In this document: one piece after another, positions 1 through 5,981 of the stretch
How positions within the stretch are numbered: the stretch's first letter is position 1
How the letters are laid out: each line of letters starts with the position of its first letter
NCBI GenBank assembly: GCA_020027415.1
Contig: JAHRAW010000122.1
Coordinates: 1-6,134 of the forward strand
Direction of reading: 5' to 3'
DNA: 6,134 bases
From: Gammaproteobacteria bacterium
GTDB lineage: Bacteria > Pseudomonadota > Gammaproteobacteria > Arenicellales > Poriferihabitantaceae
Notes under the pieces: generated by a model
Databases searched by the model: none
Told to the model about the DNA's origin: nothing
The model's input: the letters and a program-made list of their open reading frames with translations, nothing else
Position numbers and translations under genes: made by a program

Positions 1-1
1 T

Positions 2-319
2 TGGGAAGCCTACGAAGCGTCTGAACTGGATAAGAATAAGGCGGTTGCGGCGTGGGTGAAGAATGATCATCTCAATTTTGAAGTGTTGTATGTTTATCAA
101 GGCGTGGTGCAAAAATATCGCCCGGATTTCATTGCTCGGTTGGCGTCCGGGGAATATCTCGTGCTGGAAGTCAAAGGTCGGCAAAGCCGGCGGAGCGATG
201 CCAAGCATGCCTACATGAAAGAATGGGTGGAAGCCGTGAATCAACACGGCGACTTTGGGCGGTGGCGGTTTGCAGTTTCAAAAGCACCGTCCGAGGTGAA
301 AGATATACTGGTTGCCTAA
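2..319 (+). CDS. Type III-like restriction endonuclease (helicase/nuclease), C-terminal fragment
   Basis: This reading frame is open from the window edge to TAA at 317-319, so only the last 105 residues of a larger protein are seen. The GTG at 56 is an internal valine, not a start. The fragment contains a PD-(D/E)xK nuclease core: YRPDF (D42 of the fragment), about 13 residues later LEVKG (E56, K58), and then an HGDFGRW stretch near residues 82-88. This arrangement, preceded by VKNDHLNFEVLYVYQG, matches my memory of the C-terminus of type III restriction Res subunits and BPTD_3080-family endonucleases, which join a DEAD/DEAH helicase to this nuclease and cleave foreign DNA. The helicase part would lie left of the window. 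The three catalytic-core residues are present, so the nuclease end looks intact. It is on the same strand as the pst genes but 105 bp from pstS, where a separate promoter is seen, so it is probably not part of that operon. Family assignment is from motif recognition only. Confidence 0.8.
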   Translation, partial: WEAYEASELDKNKAVAAWVKNDHLNFEVLYVYQGVVQKYRPDFIARLASGEYLVLEVKGRQSRRSDAKHAYMKEWVEAVNQHGDFGRWRFAVSKAPSEVKDILVA

Positions 320-348
320 CTAATACGTCATGAAAAGGAAAAATCAGG

Positions 349-378
349 TAGGCATTGCCGCCATATCATTCGTATAAT
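349..378 (+). promoter_or_regulatory. Probable sigma70 promoter of the pst operon
   Basis: A perfect -10 hexamer TATAAT lies at 373-378. The best -35 candidate, TAGGCA at 349-354, matches TTGACA at four of six positions with an 18-bp spacer. Transcription would start near 385, leaving a leader of about 40 nt before pstS. The weak -35 is what an activator-dependent promoter would show, and PhoB is the expected activator. However, I see no good tandem CTGTCAT repeat; the closest half-sites, ACGTCAT (325-331) and ATATCAT (363-369), are not spaced 11 bp apart. The -10 is well supported; the -35 and regulation are inferred. Confidence 0.5.
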
Positions 379-415
379 TTCCCCTCGTGATTCGCTTTTA
401 CTTTTCCACTTATCT

Positions 416-446
416 TGGAAATTAATGTTCATGTCCATGAATTCCA
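416..446 (+). promoter_or_regulatory. Hairpin covering the pstS ribosome-binding site and start codons
   Basis: TGGAA (416-420) is complementary to TTCCA (442-446), and TTCAT (428-432) to ATGAA (437-441) around a GTCC loop. This gives two stacked 5-bp stems separated by a 7-nt bulge on the 5' side. The likely Shine-Dalgarno GGAA (417-420) is paired, and all three in-frame ATG candidates (425, 431, 437) lie inside the structure. It is AU-rich and only moderately stable, so a role in translational control is inference. Confidence 0.3.
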
Positions 447-1540
447 TATCCGTTATCGTTCACGCCGCCTTGCTGACAAACTTGCGTCTGGCGTCGGCGG
501 CGGTGCTCGCCATTACCATTGGCATGGCGGCCGCAAACGCGCAGGCGCGCGACCATATCCGTATTGTCGGTTCATCCACGGTGTATCCGTTTGTCACGGT
601 GGTCGCCGAAAAATTCGGTAAATCCACTAATTTTAGAACGCCGATTATTGAAGCCACCGGTTCCGGCGGCGGTTTGAAGTTGTTTTGCGCCGGAGTGGGC
701 GCGGCGCACGCGGATTTTGCCAATACTTCGCGGCGGATTAAAAAATCCGAATTGGAGAAGTGCAAGCAACACGGGGTGACCGACATTATTGAGATTAAAA
801 TCGGCTACGATGGCATCGTTCTCGCCAACAGCAAAGCGGCGCCGCGTTTTTCTTTGACGCGCAAGGATATTTTTCGCGCGTTGGCGAAACAGACGCCCAA
901 GCCTAATTTTAATTCCAATGCGTCGGGCGGCGGCGAGTTGCTGGCGCGCAACGCGTACGTCACTTGGGCGGAGGTGAATGCGGCGCTTCCGGCGGATAAA
1001 ATTGAGGTGTTGGGACCGCCGCCGACTTCCGGAACTCGCGATGCGTTTGTGGAGTTGGCAATGGAAGAGGGGTGTTCCCAAGTTGAATCGCTCCACAGCA
1101 TGCGCGAAACCGAGCCGGCAACCTATAAGGTGGTCTGCCATCAGATTCGCGAGGATGGTGCGTTTATTGAAGCCGGCGAGAATGACAATCTGCTGGTGCG
1201 AAAATTAGTCAAAAATCCGAAGGCATTGGGTATTTTCGGGTTCAGTTTCCTCGACCAGAATACGGATGTAGTGCAAGGCTCGCTGGTGGATGGCGTGCCG
1301 CCCGAATTTGAGAATATCGCGGACGGCAGTTATCCCATTTCGCGACCGCTGTATGTTTACGCAAAAGCGGCGCACCTGCGGTTGATTCCCGGCATGGCTG
1401 AATTGATGGCGGAATTGACCGATGAGGACACGTGGGGCGATGAAGGCTATCTCGCCGAGCGCGGTTTGATTCCCATGCCGCCAGCCGAGCGCGCCGCATT
1501 TCGCGCCGCCGCGCAGCAGCAAACCACCATGCAATTTTAG
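425..1540 (+). CDS. pstS: Phosphate ABC transporter, periplasmic phosphate-binding protein PstS
   Basis: This is the 371-residue phosphate-binding protein of the Pst importer; it captures inorganic phosphate in the periplasm and hands it to PstC/PstA. A signal peptide is evident: a hydrophobic stretch at about residues 22-37 ends in ANAQA, with likely cleavage after A41. Mature-protein motifs are IRIVGSSTVYPF (45-56), EATGSGGGLKLFC (76-88), ADFANTSRRI (96-105), IGYDGIVLA (126-134) and GPPPTSGTRDAF (197-208). These are the phosphate-contacting segments of the PstS family. Four cysteines (88, 113, 217, 238) could form disulfides. Start choice is uncertain: ATG 425 lies 4 nt after GGAA, while ATG 431 or 437 would give more usual spacing. 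The residues before R21 carry no positive charge, so the true N-terminus could even be TTG 482, though that has no Shine-Dalgarno. It is first in the operon and followed by a hairpin, which fits high expression of the binding protein. Confidence 0.95.
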   Translation: MFMSMNSISVIVHAALLTNLRLASAAVLAITIGMAAANAQARDHIRIVGSSTVYPFVTVVAEKFGKSTNFRTPIIEATGSGGGLKLFCAGVGAAHADFANTSRRIKKSELEKCKQHGVTDIIEIKIGYDGIVLANSKAAPRFSLTRKDIFRALAKQTPKPNFNSNASGGGELLARNAYVTWAEVNAALPADKIEVLGPPPTSGTRDAFVELAMEEGCSQVESLHSMRETEPATYKVVCHQIREDGAFIEAGENDNLLVRKLVKNPKALGIFGFSFLDQNTDVVQGSLVDGVPPEFENIADGSYPISRPLYVYAKAAHLRLIPGMAELMAELTDEDTWGDEGYLAERGLIPMPPAERAAFRAAAQQQTTMQF

Positions 1541-1802
1541 CAAGCGGGGAGCATGCGCCGCCGCCGATTTTCTGCGGCGGCGGTGTTGGCGATACTGGCA
1601 ATGCTGTTCGGCTCGGTTTTGCCGGCGCGTGGGCTTGCTGCTGCAACCTTCTTTGTTAGGTCTCGGTTGCGCGGAATGCGCCAAAAATCGTTGGAATTGA
1701 GTCATTCAGTGACCATGAGCAACCAAAAACAGCAAAATCAACCCCATTTCCGGCGCATCGCCAGCCCAGCCCACTTGCCTCACTTTGTAGCCTGACCCTT
1801 CC
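1541..1802 (+). other. pstS-pstC spacer with doubtful 80-codon ORF
   Basis: This 262-bp spacer is long for a pst operon. It holds an ORF from ATG 1553 to TGA 1793-1795. The ORF would encode MRRRRFSAAAVLAILAMLFG followed by a low-complexity, non-hydrophobic tail, so its first third resembles a signal peptide or membrane anchor. Its purine-rich GGGGAG (1546-1551) is only one base from the ATG, which is too close, and its arginine start is encoded by the arm of a GC-rich hairpin. Its TGA lies 7 bp before the pstC ATG, and pstC has no visible Shine-Dalgarno, so translational coupling is conceivable. I do not recognise the peptide, and chance is the more likely explanation. A small second hairpin is possible at 1667-1684. 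Confidence 0.25.
1555..1586 (+). promoter_or_regulatory. GC-rich intercistronic hairpin after pstS
   Basis: CCGCCGCCG (1558-1566) pairs exactly with CGGCGGCGG (1575-1583) around the 8-nt loop ATTTTCTG. Three more outer pairs (one G-C, two G-U) extend the stem to 12 bp. It starts 15 nt after the pstS stop. There is no U-tract after it, so it is not a standard intrinsic terminator. By analogy with other binding-protein operons, it may protect the pstS message 3' end or limit read-through into pstC. The structure is seen directly; its function is inferred. Confidence 0.6.
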
Positions 1803-2807
1803 ATGAACGTGCTACTGGCTTTATGCGTGGTGTTTATCGGTTTGCCGGGCATGCTGATTTTGGCGATGCATCTGCTGCGGCGGCAGCATGCAATCCGCCA
1901 CCAAGTGGAAGCCGCTTTCAAGTGGTTTTTGGTGGGATGCGCGTGTCTTGCCATTTTCACCACCGCCGGAATTGTGTTGTCGGTTCTGTTTGAGGCGATT
2001 CGGTTTTTCAACATCGTGCCGCTGACGGAGTTTTTGTTCGGCTTGGAGTGGTCGCCGCAAACCGCAATCCGCGAAGATCAAGTGGGCTCAAGCGGCGCCT
2101 TTGGAGCGGTGCCATTGTTCGCCGGCACCTTGTTGATCACCGCCATTGCGATGTTCATCGCGGTGCCATGTGGGTTGTTGTCGGCGATTTATTTGTCGGA
2201 ATACGCCAGCCATCGGGTGCGCGCGGTGGGCAAGCCGATGTTGGAAATGTTAGCCGGCATTCCCACGGTGGTATACGGCTTTTTTGCGGCGTTGACGGTG
2301 GCGCCGTTGGTGCGCGACGGCGCCGCGTTCATCGGGCTGGAAGCGGCGTCGGAAAGCGCGTTGGCGGCCGGCCTGGTCATGGGCATTATGATTCTGCCGT
2401 TTGTATCCTCCTTATCCGATGATGTGATGAACGCGGTACCGCAGTCGTTGCGCGATGGTTCGTTAGGCTTGGGCGCAACCCGTTCAGAAACCATCAAGCG
2501 CGTGGTGTTGCCGGCGGCGTTGCCGGGCATTGTCGGTAGCGTGCTGTTGGCTGCCTCCCGCGCCATCGGCGAGACCATGATCGTGGTCATGGCGGCCGGG
2601 CTTGCCGCCCATCTCACCGCCAACCCATTGCAATCGGTGACCACCGTGACCGTGCAAATCGTGACCTTGTTAGTCGGTGACCAAGCGTTTGACAGCCCCA
2701 AAACATTAGCCGCGTTCGCGCTCGGGTTGGTGTTGTTTGGCGTCACGCTCGGCTTGAATATAATCGCCTTGCATGTGGCGCGGAAATACAAGGAGCAGTA
2801 CGAATGA
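1803..2807 (+). CDS. pstC: Phosphate ABC transporter permease PstC
   Basis: This 334-residue inner-membrane permease forms the phosphate channel together with PstA. Probable membrane segments are at about 3-23, 42-66, 103-130, 146-170, 185-204, 245-270 and 301-324. That is seven, one more than the classic six, because of an added N-terminal helix. The segment WSPQTAIREDQVGSSGAFGA (83-102) and LEMLAGIPTVVYGFFAALTV (148-167) are characteristic of PstC. The cytoplasmic EAA loop that docks on PstB is at about 211-243 (PQSLRDGSLGLGATRSETIK and following). ATG 1803 is the first possible start: an in-frame TAG at 1788-1790 blocks upstream extension, and there is no clear Shine-Dalgarno. Relatives paired with a DUF3333-type PstA usually carry a much longer N-terminus (DUF3708); here the first helix runs almost directly into the core at about residue 33. 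The coding end overlaps pstA by ATGA, implying coupled translation. Confidence 0.95.
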   Translation: MNVLLALCVVFIGLPGMLILAMHLLRRQHAIRHQVEAAFKWFLVGCACLAIFTTAGIVLSVLFEAIRFFNIVPLTEFLFGLEWSPQTAIREDQVGSSGAFGAVPLFAGTLLITAIAMFIAVPCGLLSAIYLSEYASHRVRAVGKPMLEMLAGIPTVVYGFFAALTVAPLVRDGAAFIGLEAASESALAAGLVMGIMILPFVSSLSDDVMNAVPQSLRDGSLGLGATRSETIKRVVLPAALPGIVGSVLLAASRAIGETMIVVMAAGLAAHLTANPLQSVTTVTVQIVTLLVGDQAFDSPKTLAAFALGLVLFGVTLGLNIIALHVARKYKEQYE

Positions 2808-4165
2808 GCGGCCTGCGCGCGCCATCGGCGGCGAGGGCAGGGGCGGATGCGGTGAAAGCAAACCGAAGCAGCCCGGAATCGCTAATACGAAAAAGCCTGC
2901 GCGCGCGTTATCGCCGGGAAAGGCGGTTTTATCAAACCGGCGTGGCTGCCATTGCCATGGGCGTGCTGTTTCTGCTGTGGCTATTGGGCGTGAGCGCCCA
3001 TCAAGCCTCCAGCGCGTTTTTTCAAACCTATATCGCGTTGGATATTCAACTGGATGCAACGCAGTTTGCTTCGCTGCCGCTTGCCGCTGACGAACGGCGG
3101 CAAGCCATCGCCGACGCCAATTACAACAAAATGATTAAAGCATCGCTGCGCGCCACCTTTCCCGCAGCCAGCAGCCGCCAAGACAAAAGGCGGCTCTATC
3201 AACTGGTCAGCGATAGCGCTGAATATATGTTGCGCGATGCGGTGTTGCGCAACCCTGATCTGCTCAAGCCGCCTTCCGTGCAAGCGCCGCGGCGGTTTTG
3301 GGTGTTGGCGGATGACGAGGTGGATATGTTTATGAAGGGTTATATTGACCGCGCGCAGCCGGAAGCGAATCGGCGGTTGTCGGACCAATCCATTGCGTGG
3401 ATTGAGCATCTGCGCGCCCAACAGCGCATTGAAAAACGTTTCAATCGCCCATTTTTCACCGCCGGCGATTCCCGCGATGCCGAGCAATCCGGCATCCTCG
3501 CCGCGACCTTAGGTTCGTTCTTTACGCTTGCGGTTACCATGCTGTTGGCGTTGCCGGTGGGTATCGCTGCGGCGGTCTACCTGCAGGAATTCGCGCCGAA
3601 AAATAAACTCGTGGATGTGGTGGAAGTCAATATCAATAATCTCGCTGCGGTGCCTTCCATTATCTTCGGGCTGTTGGGGCTGGCGGTGTTGATTAATTTT
3701 TTCGGGCTACCTCGTTCGGTGCCGTTGGTTGGGGGCATCGTGTTAGCGTTGATGACGCTGCCCACGATCATCATTTCCAGCCGCGCGGCGTTGGCTGCGG
3801 TGCCGCCGCGGATTCGGCAGGCGGCCTTGGGAGTGGGGGCGTCCGGGGTGCAAACTGTGGTGCATCATGTGTTGCCGTTGGCGTTGCCGGGCATCTTAAC
3901 CGGCGCCATCATCGGCTTGGCGCGCGCGTTGGGAGAAACCGCTCCGTTGTTGGCGATTGGCATGGTCGCTTTCATCGTGGATGTGCCAAGCGCGCCCACC
4001 GACCCGGCCACGGCGTTGCCGGTGCAGATATATCTGTGGGCGGATAGCCCGGAAAGGGCGTTTGTAGAGCGCACTTCGGCGGCTATTTTGGTGCTGTTGG
4101 CGTTGTTAGCGGTGATTAATGGCTTGGTCGCGGTATTCAGAAACAAAATGGAAACGCGCTGGTGA
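2804..4165 (+). CDS. pstA: Phosphate ABC transporter permease PstA (long, DUF3333 type)
   Basis: This is the second channel subunit of the Pst importer, 453 residues against about 296 in E. coli. The extra length is an N-terminal DUF3333-type region: a basic stretch SLRARYRRERRF (31-42), a membrane helix at about 45-64, the signature AFFQTYIALDIQLD (71-84), and a roughly 145-residue hydrophilic, probably periplasmic domain up to about 228. The permease core follows, with helices at about 232-258, 276-300, 306-326, 364-391 and 425-446. The EAA loop at about 332-363 (AVPPRIRQAALGVGASGVQT and following) contacts PstB, and GLARALGETAPLLAIG (371-386) is a PstA hallmark. The start is well supported: AAGGAG at 2790-2795 lies 8 nt before ATG 2804, and the ATG overlaps the pstC stop. 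The first 27 residues are low-complexity and not recognisable. The function of the DUF3333 domain is unknown to me. Confidence 0.95.
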   Translation: MSGLRAPSAARAGADAVKANRSSPESLIRKSLRARYRRERRFYQTGVAAIAMGVLFLLWLLGVSAHQASSAFFQTYIALDIQLDATQFASLPLAADERRQAIADANYNKMIKASLRATFPAASSRQDKRRLYQLVSDSAEYMLRDAVLRNPDLLKPPSVQAPRRFWVLADDEVDMFMKGYIDRAQPEANRRLSDQSIAWIEHLRAQQRIEKRFNRPFFTAGDSRDAEQSGILAATLGSFFTLAVTMLLALPVGIAAAVYLQEFAPKNKLVDVVEVNINNLAAVPSIIFGLLGLAVLINFFGLPRSVPLVGGIVLALMTLPTIIISSRAALAAVPPRIRQAALGVGASGVQTVVHHVLPLALPGILTGAIIGLARALGETAPLLAIGMVAFIVDVPSAPTDPATALPVQIYLWADSPERAFVERTSAAILVLLALLAVINGLVAVFRNKMETRW

Positions 4166-4184
4166 AGCGCACGTGGATGAAAAA

Positions 4185-5069
4185 ATGACCCAATATCTGT
4201 CCTTTTTGCGCGGCAAGCGCCGCCCGCATCCCCAACAGGCGAAAAGCGAGGCCGCCGACGCCAGCCAAGAAACCGAGGAGTTGGGCGCCACGGTCGGCAA
4301 CGCCTTCGCCGATGATGCGGTGATGGCGTGTCGCAATGTGCGCGTTTGGTATGGCGATAAGCAGGCAATTTTTGATGTGTCGTTGGATTTGGCGCGGCAT
4401 GAGGTGTTAGCGATGATTGGTCCGTCCGGATGCGGCAAATCCACGCTGTTGCGCTGCTTGAACCGCATGAACGACACCATTGACGGCTGCCGCGTGCGCG
4501 GCGATATCACCTTGCACGGCAACGATATCCATGCGCAAACGATGGATGTGGTGTATCTGCGCGCGCGCGTCGGCATGGTGTTTCAGGCGCCCAACCCGTT
4601 TCCCAAATCGGTGTATGAAAATGTCGCTTATGGACCGAAACTGCATGGCCTGAACCGCGATCGCGCGGAATTGGACGAAATTGTTGAATCTAGTTTGCGC
4701 CGCGCCGGCTTGTGGAAGGAGGTGAAAGACCGCCTCAACCAGCCCGGTACCGGGCTTTCGGGCGGGCAACAGCAGCGGCTCTGCATCGCCCGCGCCATCG
4801 CCATTCAGCCGGAGGTGATTTTGATGGATGAGCCGTGTTCGGCGTTAGATCCGATTGCCACCGCGCGCATTGAGGAGTTGATTGACGAATTAAAACAGCA
4901 ATACACCATCGGCATCGTGACGCATTCCATGCAACAAGCGGCGCGGGTGTCGCAGCGAACCGCGTATTTTCATTTGGGCAATTTGGTGGAAGTTGGGCGC
5001 ACTGAGGAGATTTTCACCAACCCGACGCACGCGCTGACGGAAGGCTATATCACCGGTAGATTCGGTTGA
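4185..5069 (+). CDS. pstB: Phosphate ABC transporter ATP-binding protein PstB
   Basis: This is the cytoplasmic ATPase that powers phosphate import, 294 residues from ATG 4185. All ABC motifs are present: Walker A GPSGCGKST (79-87), Q-loop FQAPNPFP (133-140), signature LSGGQQQRL (191-199), Walker B VILMDEP (211-217), D-loop SALDP (219-223) and switch histidine H247 in IVTHSM. The pattern around MNDTIDGCRVRGDITLHGND and the C-terminal NPTHALTEGYITGRFG is typical of PstB. The ABC core begins at about residue 46; the first 45 residues are a polar, Q/E/A-rich extension. Start choice: ATG 4185 has a weak GGA at 4175-4177. The in-frame GTG 4173, preceded by GGTGA (4161-4165), is a fair alternative adding four residues. 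An ATG at 4323 would give a core-only 248-residue protein but has no ribosome-binding site. The gap after pstA is 19 nt. Confidence 0.95.
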   Translation: MTQYLSFLRGKRRPHPQQAKSEAADASQETEELGATVGNAFADDAVMACRNVRVWYGDKQAIFDVSLDLARHEVLAMIGPSGCGKSTLLRCLNRMNDTIDGCRVRGDITLHGNDIHAQTMDVVYLRARVGMVFQAPNPFPKSVYENVAYGPKLHGLNRDRAELDEIVESSLRRAGLWKEVKDRLNQPGTGLSGGQQQRLCIARAIAIQPEVILMDEPCSALDPIATARIEELIDELKQQYTIGIVTHSMQQAARVSQRTAYFHLGNLVEVGRTEEIFTNPTHALTEGYITGRFG

Positions 5070-5088
5070 AAAACATATTGTTAGGAAC

Positions 5089-5100
5089 TTTATCGATAAA
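5089..5100. repeat. 12-bp perfect palindrome in the pstB-phoU gap
   Basis: TTTATCGATAAA is its own reverse complement. It sits in an AT-rich 48-bp gap between pstB and phoU, 17 bp before the phoU start. It could be a dimeric regulator site, but there is no support beyond symmetry. No good promoter is visible in the gap: TTGTTA at 5078-5083 is a fair -35, but its partners at the right distance are poor. Confidence 0.35.
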
Positions 5101-5117
5101 ATAAATGAGGTAACGCC

Positions 5118-5849
5118 ATGAGCAATAAACACCCCGAACACATCTTTAAGCGGTTTGACCGCGAAATGCGCAACTTGCATTCCTTAGTGGTCAAAATGGG
5201 GGTGGTGGCGGTATCGCAACTGCAAGACGCGGTTGCCACGCTGGAACAGCATGATGTCGGGCAAGCCCGCAAAGTCATCCAAAACGACCAAAAACTCAAT
5301 GCTTTGGATGTGAAGGCGGATGACGAAATTGTCCGCATTATCGCGCTTCGTCAGCCCATGGCGCGCGATCTGCGGGAAATTATCGCGGTCAGTAAAATTA
5401 TCGCCGAATTGGAGCGCGCCGGCGATGAAGCGCGCAAAATCGCCGGGCTGACCATTCGCTTCTACGCCAACGGCGACAAGGCGCCCAGCGAGCCGATTCT
5501 GCGGGATATTTACGCGCTGTCGGAGTATGTGGAAGCGATGCTCACGGCGGCGATGCGGGCGTTTGATGATTTGGATTTGCCCGGCGCGCTGACGGTGTTG
5601 AAGCAGGGGCTAACGCTGGATGACCAGTTGCAAGGAATTGTGCGCCGACTGAGTACTTTTGTGTTGGAGGATTCGCGCAATATCGGGCATTTCGTGGACA
5701 TCGTATTGGGCTTGCGGGCGCTGGAGCGTTTTGGCGGGCACGCGAAGAATATCGCCGGACATATTGTGTTTATCAAACACGGCACCGATGTGCGGCACGA
5801 AGGCGTGGAAGGGATTTTGCGGCAAATTCAAGGGGAGCGCGGGGAGTAA
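5118..5849 (+). CDS. phoU: Phosphate-specific transport system accessory protein PhoU
   Basis: This is the cytoplasmic regulator that links Pst transporter activity to the PhoR kinase and restrains the phosphate-starvation response when phosphate is plentiful. Its 243 residues match the usual size (E. coli about 241). PhoU consists of two repeated three-helix bundles, and both are visible. The first has ARDLREIIAVSKIIAELERA (82-101) followed by GDEARKIA, including the metal motif E99-x-x-x-D103. The second has SRNIGHFVDIVLGLRALERF (186-205) followed by GGHAKNIAGHIVFI. There the expected ERxGDH reads E203-R-F-G-G207-H, so the acidic metal ligand of repeat two is missing (codon GGG at 5736-5738). 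The flanking residues are conserved, so this is a point difference and not a truncation. The start is firm: GAGG (5107-5110) lies 7 nt before ATG. It is the last gene of the operon and is followed by a hairpin. Confidence 0.95.
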   Translation: MSNKHPEHIFKRFDREMRNLHSLVVKMGVVAVSQLQDAVATLEQHDVGQARKVIQNDQKLNALDVKADDEIVRIIALRQPMARDLREIIAVSKIIAELERAGDEARKIAGLTIRFYANGDKAPSEPILRDIYALSEYVEAMLTAAMRAFDDLDLPGALTVLKQGLTLDDQLQGIVRRLSTFVLEDSRNIGHFVDIVLGLRALERFGGHAKNIAGHIVFIKHGTDVRHEGVEGILRQIQGERGE

Positions 5850-5856
5850 GCACCAG

Positions 5857-5882
5857 CGCGGAGATGTTTCGTCATTTCCGCG
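5857..5882 (+). terminator. Terminator-like hairpin after phoU
   Basis: CGCGGAGATG (5857-5866) pairs with CATTTCCGCG (5873-5882) over 10 bp, including one G-U, around a 6-nt TTTCGT loop. It begins 8 nt after the phoU stop, the right place for operon termination. The sequence after it (ATCTGTTCT) is only mildly T-rich, so termination may be weak or Rho-assisted, or the hairpin may stabilise the 3' end. Confidence 0.5.
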
Positions 5883-5914
5883 ATCTGTTCTGGACTGAAT
5901 AGGCGATTGCGTGC

Positions 5915-5957
5915 AAGTTATGGTGCTACGGCTTGGCGTCTGCCGTAAACATAACTT
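5915..5957. repeat. Compound inverted repeat next to the dif-like site
   Basis: The outer arms AAGTTATG (5915-5922) and CATAACTT (5950-5957) are exact reverse complements. Nested inside, TACGGC (5927-5932) and GCCGTA (5942-5947) also pair exactly around a 9-nt loop, with a small internal bulge of GTGC against AA. The outer right arm overlaps the first four bases of the dif-like site. No T-run follows on either strand, so a terminator is unlikely. It could be an accessory or protein-binding element, but that is inference. Confidence 0.5.
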
Positions 5958-5981
5958 TACATAATATACATTATACGAAGT
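5954..5981 (-). other. dif: Candidate dif / XerC-XerD recombination site
   Basis: Read on the minus strand, the 28 bp divide into a XerC-type arm ACTTCGTATAA, a six-base centre TGTATA and a XerD-type arm TTATGTAAAGT. Against E. coli dif (GGTGCGCATAA, TGTATA, TTATGTTAAAT) 22 of 28 positions match, including an uninterrupted block of 16 across the centre. The arm variants at its first, second and fourth positions fall within the degenerate gammaproteobacterial consensus as I recall it (RNTKCGCATAA). At a chromosomal dif, XerC and XerD, switched on by FtsK, resolve chromosome dimers at the terminus. The two arms are imperfect inverted repeats (8 of 11), as expected. It lies in non-coding DNA 104 bp after phoU. 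It could instead be a plasmid or island Xer site. Confidence 0.72.

Noticed and set aside
56..319. Separate small gene starting at GTG 56
   Set aside because: The frame stays open to the window edge and the residues before GTG continue the restriction-endonuclease similarity, so it is the end of a larger gene.
572..1141. 189-codon minus-strand open frame inside pstS
   Set aside because: Arginine-rich shadow of the GC-rich pstS coding strand, with no motif.
1699..1716. Possible second Pho box before pstC (GAGTCAT, then TGACCAT 11 bp on)
   Set aside because: Half-sites match the consensus at only 5/7 and 3/7, and there is no promoter -10 at the right distance; best explained by chance.
4119..4184. 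pstB start at ATG 4119 within the end of pstA
   Set aside because: It would overlap pstA by 47 nt and has no ribosome-binding site; the added residues are out-of-frame pstA sequence with no PstB similarity.
5864..5902. 12-codon ORF (MFRHFRDLFWTE) after phoU
   Set aside because: Too short, no usable ribosome-binding site, and it lies within the terminator-like hairpin.
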